A stretch of DNA of 64,000 bases. Source: Macrophomina tecta (taxonomy: Eukaryota > Ascomycota > Dothideomycetes > Botryosphaeriales > Botryosphaeriaceae). Positions 33,898 to 47,491 of the stretch are shown piece by piece. Every line of letters starts with the position of its first letter. Positions within the stretch are counted from its first letter, which is position 1. The stretch is from assembly GCA_024180945.1 (NCBI GenBank), contig JAKSGN010000007.1, forward strand, positions 5,039,134-5,103,133. Direction: 5' to 3'. The position numbers were made by a program, and so were the translations under genes. Below the pieces are notes generated by a model that saw nothing but the letters and a program-made list of their open reading frames with translations, searched no databases and was not told the DNA's origin.

Positions 33898-36800
33898 CTT
33901 TAACTACTATTCTTATAAGGAGAGGAAGGCTCTAAGATTAAGTCTTATCGGGTAAGATATTACCCCCTAACGAGTTTAGGAAATAGCAATAGCACTAGAA
34001 TCTTAAATAAAGGTTAACCTGGTCGAGGGTTAGGTTTAGAATGCCTAGGGGCCAGCTTAGCCCGTATAGTAAACGAAGCCTACTAGAGCTAAGCTCTTAT
34101 AGCTTATTAAGAAGCTAAAGACTTAGAACGCTCAACTAATCGAGTATACGACAAAGCGGAGCGCTACTAAGGTTAAAGTAGCGGCACCCGAGAAGTTCGA
34201 TAGAGATAGAAAGAAGCTCTAATTATTTCTACTCTAGATATAACGCTACCTCTAGTTTAATTAAGCGCAATTCGATAGCGACGCCGAGAAAGTACTCTTC
34301 GCATTAACCTACCTTAGAGAAACGGTAGAGGTATAGATAGAACTATATCTTCGCGACTATCTGGCCAACGAATACTCTCTCGAGAAGAGACGAGAAAAGA
34401 CTAAGAAAATCTTTAATATATATACGGGATTTATAGATAACCTAAAGGCTACTTTTAATAACCGAGATAAAGTACGCAAAGCCTCTAACAATATTATAAC
34501 TATTAAATAACTAGGATCTATAGCTATCTACGTAACTAAGTTTTAATAGCTTATAGCCTACCTTAAATAGTTAGACGAGACTTTCCGCGACCTCTTCTAT
34601 AAAGGCCTAAAGGAAGAAGTTAAAAAGAATATAATTACCTATGAATACCTAGCTATCTTTTAAAAGATAATAGACCTTACGTCTTAGATCGACGGTTGTA
34701 TATATAAATAAAAGATAGGTTCTTAATAAGCTAATACCTTAAAACCCCGCCATAAAAGAATAACCCTTAAAGGCGAAGACGCTATAGCCCTTAACGCGAC
34801 TAACTAGTAGAACTCTAAGAAGAGCAATAATAACAACAGTCGAAATAATAATAAGAAGCCTAAAGAACCTAATCTAAACTAGACGAACGAGTAGAAATAG
34901 CGCTATAAGAATCGACTCTATATTACCTACGATAGTAATAAGTACTTTTCTCCTAAGTACCCATAGAACCCTCGTAATAAGAAAGATAGAAAGTAGACCT
35001 CGAGCGCCTAGCGCGAAGCATTAGTTATATCCCGCTAAGATAACTACGATACACTATACTAGATAGCCTACTACGATAATAACTACTAGATATACTAAAG
35101 CAGTAAGGATATATTAGAATAATACCCCTACGAACCTTAATAATTCGGTATAATAACTAGGAACGAAGAAGTTATCGAGACTAATAATATTATTAATAGC
35201 TTCCCCTTAGACGAGAAACTCGTAAATAGCGAGACTAGAGAACTATATAACTTAATAAATAGCGAAGTAGAAGCTATACTAGACTCTATAACCCTTCTAA
35301 AACTCGAGCGCCTTATAGCTAAGTATAGAATTAGCGCAGAAATAACGAACGAGAACAATTAACTCGCCTAGGTAATCTAAATTCCCTATAAGAGAGAATT
35401 AGCCCTTATAGTACTATAGATATAGCGCTAAGGGACCCTCTAGAAAACTCGAATCGAGTAAAATAAGAAGAAGTACGAACTTATCGTTATAAAGAAAACC
35501 GCGCTCGTAATACTTTATTATTAAGAAATAACTACTTAATAGTAAGTAGACTATAACTTTCTTTAGAAGTTAGTAAGGATTCTTTATTAGTATAGTACGA
35601 TAACTATCTAGAATTATATACTCTAGTAGATACCGGATAAGAAACTTAATATACTAACTTTTCGATACTAGGTGCGAAAGGACATAGTCTACTAGCGGAA
35701 ATAGTTATATACTAATAAATAGACTAACTAGAAGTAAGCATACCTTTAAGTTAACGAATAGAAAGACTATATATATAGTAAAGTCTACGACTATCTAAAG
35801 CCAAAAAACTAGACGGCCCTATAATATTAAAATCGATCTAGGGGCTATAGTCTAGGTCCCTTTATATAATATTACGTATATCGAATACGAAAATTCTCAC
35901 CGGACTAAATCTTTAGAAATAATTTAAAACAAAAGAAACGCTTAACGAACGTCCTATCTTAATACTAATTAATATAGGATTAAGCGGAAACTTTATATAT
36001 AACGAGTTTATAAAATAATATAAGATTCTATACTAAAAGAAGAAAGAGCTATATTCGCTTAGCGAATTTAACGAAAAAAGCTTAGTCTACGAAGAAGACT
36101 AGGTTAAGATAGAAATAGAGAAAGCAACCCTCTAAATTAAAAACTATTAGAAATAGATCTCTCTCGACGTTTAACGAATCTCCGGGTACGATATTATTCT
36201 AGATATACCCTAGATCCAAATATAGAAACCTATCTTCGACTTTAGTAAAGAAGACGAAATCGTCTTTCGAAAAGAGATTAATAATCTTCTATAAAAATTT
36301 AGATTATATATAGAAAACGAATTAATAAACACCCTATAGCGACTCTTATCTACTATAAATCGGGAAGTAGCTAGTATAAGGCCTAAGAGTAGTAGCTATA
36401 TAGACGACTTTAATAGTAGTATAAGTTAAAACTAGGACTATAACATAGAAGGCGAAGCCTTCTTAGTAAAATATAATTCTATTATAGAAATAAGCCCTAC
36501 CGAGCGAAACGATACCCTTAAATTATTAGAAAAAACGCAAGACTTAAACAATAGCGTAAAGCCTAGTAATAATAGTATTAATAGTAACCTTAAGAAAGGC
36601 CTAAGACAGGACTAGAACTATAGTATATAAAACACCGCCTTCTTAGTAAAATATAGTATCTTAAGCGGAGTAAGTCCTACTAAGTTAAGTATTCCTAAAG
36701 ATTAGGTATAATACTTATTATAAAGAACTACGCGGAGAAAGCGTAAGGCTAAGAGTAAAGCTTCGCGAAAGTAATTAGTAGCTACTAAATCTCTCGTAGA

Positions 36801-39800
36801 CGTCTAGATAATCTTAAGAGAGGTATTTAGGCGTATATAACGCTAAGAATAATAGATCTACCTTATATATATTAAACTCTTACCGGCGGTATAATAGAGA
36901 GTATTAGCTAGAGCCTAACGAAAAAGGCTAAGAAATAAGGACTACCTAACTTCTATTAAAGAAGATAATCCTATAAGAATTAAGAGAGAATAATACGATA
37001 GTTTAGAGATATAATAGTAACTATAAGAAACACCTCTAATACTAGAAATAGAAACGATATCTAACGAATATTAGAACTTAGTTACCGTTTACTAAGAAAA
37101 AGAAAAGAAAGACTTACCTAAATATTAACTATAAGACTACGAGATTCCGCTTAAGCTAGAAACGAAACTAGCTTATAAGCCTATCTACTTCTTATCGAAA
37201 AAGGAAATAGAGGCTTTAAAGAAATATATTAAAAAGAACCTTAAATAAGAATATATTTAGCTATTAACGTTATTAGCCGAATATCTAATCCTCTTCGTTT
37301 CTAAGAAGAATAGTAAGTTATACCTCTATATTAACTACTAATAACTTAACGATATTACGATTAAGAATCGCTACCCGCTTCTACGCATTAACGAACTCTA
37401 GGATAAGTTAGGGAATGTAAAGTACTTTATAAAGCTAGACCTCCGGGACGAATATTACTTAGTTAGAATTAAAGAGAAGAAAGAGTAGAAGATAGTCTTT
37501 TATATAAGACTAGAACTCTATAAGTATATAGTTATACTATTCGGGCTTACTAACGTGTTAGTAACCTTCTAGAATCTCGTTAATAATACGCTACGCGACT
37601 ACTTAGATATCTTCTATATAGCTTATCTCGACGATATTCTTATCTTTTTAGAAATACTTAAGAAATATAAGAAGTATATTAGAAAGATCCTAGAAATCCT
37701 CTAAGTAAAAAATCTATCTATCGCACTAGAGAAGTGCGAATAGCACGTATAAAGAATAGAATTCTTAGGCTTTATTATTACTCCCGGATATATCGGTATA
37801 GACGACTCGAAACTAGACTCTATTAAGAAATAGCTAGTACTAGAGACGATTAAGAAAGTATAATTCTTTCTTAGATTCGCGAACTTCTATAGGAAGTTTA
37901 TCTAGAACTATTTAAAGATTACGAAACCTTTAATGCGACTTACTTGGAAGGAGTATAGCTTCTAATAAAAAAATAATTAGTAGTAAGCCTTTAATTCGCT
38001 AAAGCGAATATTTTACGAAGCACCCGTCTTAGAAATATACGATCCCGATAAACCTATTAAAGTAGAAACTAATACGTTAGGATTCGCCCTAGAAGTATAT
38101 CTTAGCTAGCCTAACGAGTAAGGTAGATAGTATCTAATCGCGTTCTATTTAAGAAAGTTTACCCTAGTAGAGCTTAACTACGATACTTATAATAAGAAAC
38201 TCTTAGCTATAGTCTTAGTATTTAAGTACTAGAGACACTACCTAGAAGAAGCCGAATAATAGATAATAGTATATTATAACTATTAGAATCTTACGCGCTT
38301 TACTATAACTAAGGAGCTAAACCGATAATAGATTCGCTAGTTATAAGAATTAGTATTCTATAACTTTAAGATTATATATAGAAAAGGTATAGATAACGCC
38401 GCCGCTAACGCGCTTAGTAGAAGAATAGACTATATAAAAGAAAAAATCAAGCTATAATCTATAGTATTATAGTAGATAAGCGATAGATTACTTACCCTTA
38501 CTAGATAGTCTTTCTTAATACTTCGTATCGAGTTAAACCCGTGGTATTAGAAGATTTAAGAAGTATACGCTTAGAACTTCTTCGCGTAGAAACTTTTAGC
38601 GCTTAAGAACGACCCGCGTATTATTTAAGATAGAGAAGAAATACTTCTCTTTAAAGAATTAATTTATATCCTAATAAGACTACGAGAAGTACTCGTTAAG
38701 AATATATACGTAGTACCCGCGTATAGATATTAGGGCATCGATAGAATAACTAAGAGAATTACGTAAAACTTTTACTTTTTAGAATTACGAAAGATAGTCT
38801 AGCGTATAGTTTCGTAATACGATCTTTATATCCGAAGTAAAGCTATAATACACGCTCTATATAAATAACTATAACCCCTAGAAGTACCGAAATAACTATA
38901 GTAATAGATTATACTAGACTTTATTATGAAGCTACTAGAGTCTAGAGATCTACTTATAGAAGTTAAGTACGACTTAATTCTAGTCTTTATCGATAGACTT
39001 TTAAAGTACATATACTTTTTACCCTATCTAGAGGTATTAAATATAGAATAGCTAGCCTATACGTTTCTCTAATATATCTTCGCGGACTACGGAATACCGG
39101 AAGTATTAGTCTCGAATAGAAATAAGCTAATAAGATCTAAATTTTAGTAAACGCTTATACGCTAGCTTAGAGTAAAAAATAAACTCTCTATAACGATATA
39201 CGTGTAAACTAACGGCTAGATAGAATAAATAAACCGAACTCTTAAATAATATCTTTGTTACGAACCCCCGGGGACAAGGGCTTTATGACCCCGCGGGCTG
39301 GGAGCCCGCACGGGAAAAGGCACCGCAGGGGCCAGAAACCCTCACGGGCAGCAGAGCCGCACGACCAAGGCGCCCGCACGGGAAAACCAGCCTCAAGGGA
39401 GGACGGCGCGTACGGACCCAGGCTAGGCAACAACAGAAGCCCACACGGGAACGACGCCCACGCGGCGCAGCGACACACCAAGGGCAGAATCCCGCAGGGG
39501 AAGAATCAGTCACGGAAGTACGCTTGGCCAAACCGGGTAGTAAGTACAGGAGTATACACCCTTGCCAAGGCAGGAGATGGAACCCGGGAAACCGACTTTC
39601 GAGCACGAAGAACGAACAAGAGAAAGGCGGACATATCGTCCGCTCATCAAGGAAGAAGTCGGATTCCGGAAAACGGGCATTAGCGCCCAAGTCACGTGGG
39701 GCCCACCAGGCCCACTCGAGGATCAGAAGCCTTGGCACTGATCCAACTCTCAGATTGATCCAACACCACGACTGATCCAACAGTCGTCCTGATCCCCAGA

Positions 39801-40760
39801 TTGTCATAGCTTTCCTACAGTATATAGAACACACTCATTAGGTAGTACTTTGGCCTTCGTGGTCAACTCAAGATTCCAATACAGACTTATTGGAGGTAAC
39901 AAGCCTGACGCGCACCGCGCACCGACCTGTCACGTGATCGCTACCCATCGTTCCAATCCTTTACCCTTCTCTTGTCCTTCAAGGTAAACCTTACCGCTAC
40001 CTGACCCTGCTAGGCGACTCCGAAGCCTAGTGGAAGAGGCCGCCGTTACAATCTTCGCTACTACATTAACTACTTATAGAATAACTAGGCTATATAGCTA
40101 CCTATAGTATAATTCACCTATAATAGCGCTAAATAAGAATTAACTAACGTATCCCCGTTCTTCGCTAACTATAGGTTTAAACTAGACGCGTATAGAGAAA
40201 CTATTCTAAGTAAAAAATTAGCCTAGAAAGGCGTTCTTAAAGCCGAGTAGCTAAGAGAATTATATAAAGCTATTAGTCTTAACCTCGAATACGTACGAAT
40301 TATAATATCTAAATACTATAATAGACGGCACCAGGCGGTACTAAACCTTAAAAAAGAAAATAAAGTATACCTCCTTATAAAAAATATTAAATTAAAATGA
40401 CCGAGCGATAAATTAGATTTTAAGAAAATCGGTCTATTCGAAATTATAGAAAAACTCGAAGAAGTTATATATCGACTTAAATTATTTAATACACGGATAA
40501 ATTCTATCTTTTACGTAGTAATACTCGAGCTAGTACTAGAAAACGCCACTATTCTAGAAACTTAGAAAGAGATTATACTAGAAAACCCTAATACTAAAGA
40601 AGACTAGTACCTAGTTAAAAAGATTTTAGACTATAAGCGGTTCGGTCGTTAGCTTAAATATCTTATTAAATAGAAAGGATACGGGAACGAGAACAACTAA
40701 TAGATATTTAAGAATAATATATACCTAGAGCTTATTATAGAATTTTACCATTAAAATCCC
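33898..40760 (+). pseudogene. Gypsy-2 gag-pol remnant, integrase split by solo LTR
   Basis: The plus-strand order is the same as Gypsy-1. Gag ends in a zinc-knuckle-like region near 34.93-34.98 kb. Reverse transcriptase at about 37.2-37.9 kb keeps YLDDILIF near 37.63 kb. RNase H lies at about 37.98-38.45 kb. Integrase begins about 38.6 kb and is broken at 39,256 by the solo LTR, resuming at 40,056. A chromodomain-like segment with the KYLIK...GYGNEN pattern is at about 40.64-40.70 kb. Stop codons are TAG/TAA throughout; some codons are less decayed than in Gypsy-1 and some more. Confidence 0.85.
39256..40050 (+). repeat. Solo LTR, 795 bp, GC-rich, not RIP-mutated
   Basis: Begins TGTTACGAACCCCCGGGG and ends GCCGCCGTTACA. 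It is flanked by ATCTT on both sides (39251-39255 and 40051-40055), and the interrupted integrase sequence is continuous once it is removed. The TG...CA ends and 5-bp duplication identify an LTR; no partner LTR or interior is present in the window. Normal GC content inside a TA-rich host element marks it as the youngest insertion here. Several GATCCAAC repeats lie near 39.73-39.80 kb. Open frames of up to 183 codons occur on both strands but look incidental. Confidence 0.9.
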
Positions 40761-41540
40761 GACCTTCTACGGAGACGAGGTCGTCCCCAAACGAGAACAA
40801 TAAAAAATCCTTAAAAACCGTTAAATCTATCGTAAACGAGGATAAACGGGTAGAATTTATAGGCTTAGAAGAATAAGACGATCGTACCTTAGCCCTACGT
40901 TCGCTAGCCGACTTAGCTATCTATAGCGTAGTAGAATCTACTGACTCGTAACGTAGCTATTTTAATAAAGAGCCCTTAGAATTTTTAGAATTAGAAGAGC
41001 CCCCGGAAGAACCCTCCGCCTTAAAGCGTTTTAGCTCCTTAAGAGAGTTAAACCCTATATAAATTATTTAAAAACAACGCTCTTTTAGAAAGCGCTACTA
41101 TCTATATAACTACTCTAACTTAGTAGCCGCCGTTTATAAGGTAGTAAAGATCGTACTCTTCTCGGCCTCTAAACGTACTTATTTTCAGTTAAGCTTATCT
41201 ACTAGAGAAGGTTAGTAAAAAATAGAGAATAACTAGCGAAAAATCTATAACCCGAGTTACTTATCTCGGCGATATTATACTTCTTCCGGCGAGCCTTAAG
41301 ATAAGCCGCGTAGACCTTAGAATTATTCGATAACGCTACGTATTTAGACTCGTACTCTAAATAGTTAGTATAGGAAACTATCTCTACCCCGTTTAAAAGA
41401 ATATCACGAAGTTATTATTTACGAGAAAGGGTAGAACGATATTACTTAGTCGAACAAGAAATAACCTTAAAATTATTAGAATAGAAACGTTTTAAAGTTA
41501 TAATAAAAACTTATAGATAGAGAAAGAAAGGTAAGAGACC
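40761..41540 (-). pseudogene. Possible antisense ORF of Gypsy-2 (tentative)
   Basis: On the minus strand, between chromodomain and 3' LTR, one frame reads as charged, coiled-coil-like protein if TAG/TAA/TGA are taken as RIP changes. It has segments such as VRLEAEKSTIFTTL, TAATKLE and SLKELKRFKAEGSSGG. It occupies the same position as the antisense frames of Gypsy-1 and Gypsy-3. Stops are much denser than in those, and a second minus frame over 41.25-41.45 kb also looks open, so the assignment is weak. Confidence 0.3.
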
Positions 41541-41602
41541 CGTAAAAAAATATACGTAGACGAAAGAATCTTCGGGCCGAAGATTTCTAAAGAGGGAAAT
41601 AG

Positions 41603-41887
41603 TATTACGGCATAATCTTTACGGGAGTATAGAAAGGAAGGTAGAAAAGCCTTAAAAGAGATCCTACCTAAAAAGATCATATTACATAGCTTAGCACGTG
41701 ACCTTTCCCTATAGACCTATATATCGCCCTTAAGAGCCTAGGCTATATAGAGTAATAGTCGCCTAGTATAGCCACGGCGACATCTAGTAATACTAGATTA
41801 TAGATACTTTTCTATCTATATATAAACTATACTTCTTAGATAGCTTTAACCTTCGTAGTTAACTTTAATAATAATTTAGTATATTAT
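41603..41887 (+). repeat. Gypsy-2 3' LTR, left part
   Basis: 285 bp starting tattacgg; it ends in attat (41883-41887), the left target duplication of Gypsy-3. Confidence 0.92.
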
Positions 41888-42080
41888 TGTCAGGACAATA
41901 GGCCCTGGCATACCCTTAGGGTACTTATACCGTGCATTCCACGTACTTATCACGTGCTACGCACGGGCCCCCAGTATATAACGCCACCAAGGGGTAAATC
42001 CTACACTACTAAAAATTCGCACCTAAGAATATACAACTCTTCTAAAGGCTCCCTGCTTATAACCAGCCCATTTACTCACA
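41888..42080 (+). repeat. Gypsy-3 5' LTR (193 bp)
   Basis: Ten A/G differences from the 3' LTR and no other change by eye. Confidence 0.95.
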
Positions 42081-45000
42081 ATCAAATCCTTCTCAATTCC
42101 TTTCGAAAAAGCAGCCGGCCTTAAAGAACTATACATAACGATTCCAACGATCCCAACAAAAAGAACGATTTCACGATAATAAGAACAAGGGGCCAACAAA
42201 GCCGTTCGAACACTCGAGGCGAACGAACAAAAACAGGCTCATTAACCCCCAAAGGCCATCAAACGCTAATCGTCGATAGAAGCGCCCAGGGCGCTAAACG
42301 CCCAATAGGCGACGCGGCCGAACCAGGGGCGCCTACAGCTATCGACGAACTACAACGCTTACGTAGCGCACCTACAAAAGGCATACCGGAAGCCGAGCTC
42401 CTAGAACGCCTTAACCGCGTTAAGGTTCTACAACAGCTACAAGCGGCCCTTAACGGCGAACTACCTACCGTCCCCACGCCAAACGCAGCGAAACGCATAC
42501 GGAAAGCAAGGTAAACGATAGCGAAAAGCGACTCGACCTCCTCGTAAGAAACCCACCTCCAAAACTCGAAGGCCTTACTCAGGGCTCATACAACTTATAG
42601 ACGAATACGGTAGAGACACGTTTCGGCGTACACCGGGCGAATAAGGACTGCCTCAGAAGGACCCTCTAGGCCACCAAAGAGCTATCTAAATATAAGACCC
42701 TCTCCCAGCACGTCCAAAGACGTCTAACAAACCAAAAAAAACCAGCACTACTCTAGCAAAAGTTCAAGACGTTAGTACAAAATCATATTCGTAACCCTAT
42801 CGTCCACCGCCTTAACAACGCTATTAGTTATTATACTACGGTAATAAAGAAGGGCCAGAAGTTCATAAAATTCTACGCCCAAATAAAGACGTACGAGGAC
42901 AAATTCACGTATCGAATTTAAAACGTAGATTACCATATCAACTAAATTTACTCTCGGCTCCTACCATCTATACGTACGGAGCTCGTGCGCCAGTCCTTCC
43001 TCACTAGGGTGCAGGCAGAAGAGGATTTAGTAGCTAAAATCCAACGCGTTAAGCAAACGCTAGAGGCAACAAGGCCCTATAAAAAGAGCGAGAACGAGCA
43101 GTAGTCGTAGGGGACCAAGCGCCCTTTTACCACCCCTAGCCTAGAACGCAACAGTCCCCATAAGGATTTTAGAAATAGTAAGAAGGCTAAAGAAAACTAA
43201 AAGTCCAAAGCTTTAGCTCCCCCAAAGAACGCAGGCGATTCGCATAAGTTTAGCACCCCGAACGTAGGCGAAAAGCAGGCCAAAGACCACGCCAACTAGG
43301 CGAACCACAAAGATAAGTAAGGCTCGAAAAAAGAAAAGCCCTAATCGCTTCCCTCTCCTCCTTACGGTTAGGGCCTCAAACGGGAGGCAGTTCAAAACGC
43401 ATAGAAATCATCGCTTCGATAGAAACCCCATCCGGTCCTACCAAAATTCGAGCATTAATAGATTATAGTTATGACCTAAACCTCGTATCCCTTAAATACG
43501 TAGAGCGACTTACCTTATAAAATATACAAGCTAGTACCAGGCCGTCTACCCGCCTTCTTAATAACACCACCGTTACGTTACACGACTCTTATTATATAGG
43601 AATCACCACGTACGACTCGGGGGACGCCACGCGCACCACCGAACCCCAACCTTACTAGAGTAGCTCGTTCACGGGCTACGATACCATACTCGGCATGCCC
43701 TAGCTCGGGGCTACCGGGCCGGTTATCGATTTTAGAAGAGAAACGTTTCACTAGAGCACAAACTCGCTAGAGCGTATATATCTAGTAAGCGCCACTAAAT
43801 TATTCCAGGACTTAGAACCAAGGGAGCCTATTTACTCCCTCTAGCCGTCCAACTACCAGCTCTCGCCTACGGGTAACCTAAAAAGTCAAAGAAATAACTT
43901 CGACTCTTTCGCAGCCCTCTCGCGGGCGGAAAGCATGCTAAACGCACGCGAGAAGCAGGGCGGGGGTAACCAAAATCCAAAAGGGCTCCCACCTAACCAA
44001 ACTCTCTCCTACCTACGGGGGCTACACTCCCGCATCCAAAGAGCATGCGAACCGCATAAGAAACTCGCCGGTTTAGCAAACGCACTACTAGCCAAGATAG
44101 CTAAGAAGATCCGCGACGAGATTCCGGATACTTATAGAGAGTACTTAGACGTATTTTCAGACGAACAAGCTACCAAGCTACCGCAACACACTAAGTTCGA
44201 TCATACTATTAATCTCGTTATAGGTTCTAAGCCACCGTCAATACCCCTATATAGACTCTCCCAATCCGAACTACGGATCCTCAGGGAATACATTAACAAG
44301 GCCTTGGAACGGGAGTAAATCAGGCATAGTAAGTCGCCTACGGGCGCGCCTATTCTCTTTACCCCCAAGGCAGACGGCACCATGCGGTTATACGTAGATT
44401 ATAGAGGCCTAAATAAGGTCACGGTCAAAAATAGCTATCCTATACCACTAGTAGGCGAGCTACTAGACCGCCTAAGCACCGCAAAGATCTTCACCAAACT
44501 AGACCTACGCGATACTTATCACCGAATCCGCATAAAGGAAGGTAATAAGTGAAAAACAGCATTTAAGACGCGTTACGGGCATTACGAGTACCTAGTCATA
44601 CCATTTAGCTTAACCAACGCACCCGCAACCTTCCAGTCGTATATCCACCGAGCCCTAAGAGGCCTAGTAGACACGATTTACGTAGTATACTTAGATAACA
44701 TACTCATATACTCAGCAGATAAGTCTCAGCACGTCGAGCACGTCAAACGTATTCTCCAAAGATTACGTAATTAGAACCTCTACGCAAAACCGTCTAAATA
44801 TAGCTTTTACACAAAGCACGTCGAGTTCCTAGGCTTCATCGTCACCCCCCAGGGGGTTATCATAGACCCCGTAAGAGTCGAAGCCATCAAGGACTAGCCG
44901 GAGCCACAAAGCTACCGTAATATTCAGGTTTTCCTAGGCTTTGCCAACTTCTACAGGCGCTTTATATAAAATTACTCCACGGTAGTTCAACCACTAACTA

Positions 45001-47400
45001 GCTTACTAAAAGAAGCAGCCCAAGATCCTAATCCGGGGGCCAAACGAGCGCCGAAAAAGAGGCCAACCAAATAGTATAAGCCCTAGAAATAGCCCGCAGG
45101 GGCAAAGCAGGCGTTTAGCAAACTAAAAGCATACTTTACGCAGGCTCCTATACTACGGCACTATAACCCAAATCTTCCAGTCATGCTAATCACCGACGCA
45201 TCGGACTATACCTACGGCGGCATCCTTCTCCAACCGCTAGATAGAGAGGATAACCAGCGCCATTAGCACCCCGTTACGTATTTCAGCCATAAGTTCGCTA
45301 GTACTAAAATACGGTACGACACCTACGACAAGAAACTCCACGCGATCGTACAGTACTTCAAGCATTAGAGGCCTTACCTAGCACACGTACAAACGCCGGT
45401 GCGGGTATTATCTAATCATAACAACCTACGTTATTTCATAACAACCAAGAGCCTCACGGCTCGACAGGCTCGGTACGCTAAAGTCTTAGCTAAATTCGAT
45501 TTTAATATCGAATATAAGCCGGGTAAGTCTAATCCAGCAGACGCCCTTTCGAGGCGTCCAGACTACGCCCTTAGCTTTAAGAAGGGTAACAAGCGCACCT
45601 ACCTTAATACTATATTACCCACACTACAACGCAAACTCCAGATTCAGGGGTTAAAAGAACCCCTACGCACCACCAAAAACCCCGGCCAAGAGCACGAGGA
45701 AAACCTACGTACAAACGGCGATAGTAATTACCAAACCGCCTTAGTCTATTCCGTCACTTATAAGGAGCACGACGAGTTCGCTTATAAGGGCCTAGCACCT
45801 CCGGTATACACTTACTACGAGGAAGCCAGCACGAGCTTAGTATAAAGCTTCGTACCTCAGTCTACAGTAATAGTAGCCGCTATAACCAAAACAGCGTTCG
45901 AAGCTACTCCTAAATCGTTAGTTAATTTTATTCGCACTAAGCAACGAAGAAACGCCTTCTACGCAGACATACGAGAACAGCTTACGAAAAGGGTACTTTT
46001 AGCGTACAATCAGTATACAATCGACGAGCAAAGACTCCTACGCTATAAAGAGCGAGTATACGTGCTAAAGTATACTCCGCTACGCGAGGAAATCCTACTT
46101 AGAAATTATAACGATTCGAGTAGTAGCCATTACGGCATCCGCCGCACCCAGAAGGTACTTTCTAGAAAGTACCACTAGAAAGGCATCACCGCGGACGTTA
46201 GAAAATATATACAAAGCTACGATACCTATCAACGTAATAAGGCTCGCCGGCATAAGCCATATAGATTATTACAGCCACTACTAGTAGCCGCTCAACCCCA
46301 TAGACACTACTCCCTTAATTTTATCACGGACTTACCAGAATCCGTAGAACAAGACAGTCGAGCATATAACGCAGTTCTCGTACTCGTTAACCGTTTCACC
46401 AAATATATACGTTACCTACCAGTTAAAAAGACGATTAATAGGGCAACGCTCGCAGACCTTATCATAAACGACGTCTTCGTACAATTTAGGCCGCCCAACA
46501 GCCTAGTCTCGGACAGGGGCTCAACGTTCACGAGCCAGTTCTAGAGCGAATTATACTATAATCTTAGAATTAAGCATAGACTAAGTACCTCCTTTCACCC
46601 GCAGACAGACGGCCAAACGGAGAGGCAAAATCAGAAGTTAGAGGCGTACCTACGCCATTACACCTCCTAGAACTAGTTAGACTAGGTAAAGCTTCTCTAG
46701 TAGGCTTTACACGCCTACAACTAGAAAACCCACTCTTCTACAGGCTTCGCACCAGTTTAACTAGATACGGGGGTAGAACCTAACTCCTAGAACGGGGTTT
46801 AGGACAACCTTAATAGGAATTCCCTAACCGAATCGGCCGAAGCAGCCAAAAAGCACGCGGAAAGCATATAAAAAGCATAGAAATCGGCGGCGGAATCCCT
46901 CGGATACTCCCAGGAACTCCAAACAAAATATTACAACCGAAACCAAACCGAAATACATTTTAATATTAGACAACCAGTCCTTCTCTTAGCAAGAAATATC
47001 AAAACCAAACGGCCTTACAAGAAACTCGACAACCGTTACCTAGGGCTATTCCGGATCCTAGAGAAGGTTGGCTCCTAGGCCTACCGCTTAGACCTACCAC
47101 AATCTATATCCCGGCTATATACTATTTTTAACGTTGCATTGCTAGAAGCTTATACGGCAAGGCCAGGGTTCCAACCGCCACCAGTCGAAGAAATCGACGA
47201 TAGTAGACACTAGAAAGTCGAAGCCATAGTAGCCCATAAAGAAGGGCCACCAAGGCAATACCTACTTAAATAGCTCGGCTAGCCCCATAAACACAACGAG
47301 TAGAAGCAGAAAGAGAAGCTAGATAATTACAAAGAGCTTCTATAGAATTACCTTAAAGAAAACCCTATTCCCTAAAACGCCCAGCCAAAACGCAAGCGAA
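42081..47400 (+). pseudogene. Gypsy-3 gag-pol remnant
   Basis: Gag lies at about 42.25-43.35 kb. A retropepsin region at 43.4-43.75 kb includes YDTILGMP (the conserved GMPW site with W now TAG). An open frame at 43935-44318 covers the stretch before reverse transcriptase (YREYLDVFSDEQATKLP, then LYRLSQSELRILREYI). Reverse transcriptase at 44.3-44.95 kb has FSLTNAPATFQSYI and YVVYLDNILIYS, the catalytic YLDD box with one D now N. RNase H ends in an open frame at 45399-45845 (NIEYKPGKSNPADALSRRPD). Integrase with an H-H-C-C-like region and core is at about 46.1-46.9 kb ([10 protein letters not shown] near 46.60 kb). Remaining stops are mostly TAG, from TGG/CAG. Inactive as written. Confidence 0.9.
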
Positions 47401-47491
47401 ACGCAGGCGAAACGTAGGCTATAAGTAAGCCACGGCGAGGGCGCCCCCCAGGATCAAAGAACAAGAAGAAACATTAGAAAAAATACTTAAT

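Noticed and set aside
39242..39834. Open frames of 79-183 codons on both strands
   Set aside because: They lie inside the solo LTR; GC-rich LTR sequence gives long chance frames, and none matches a gag-pol domain.
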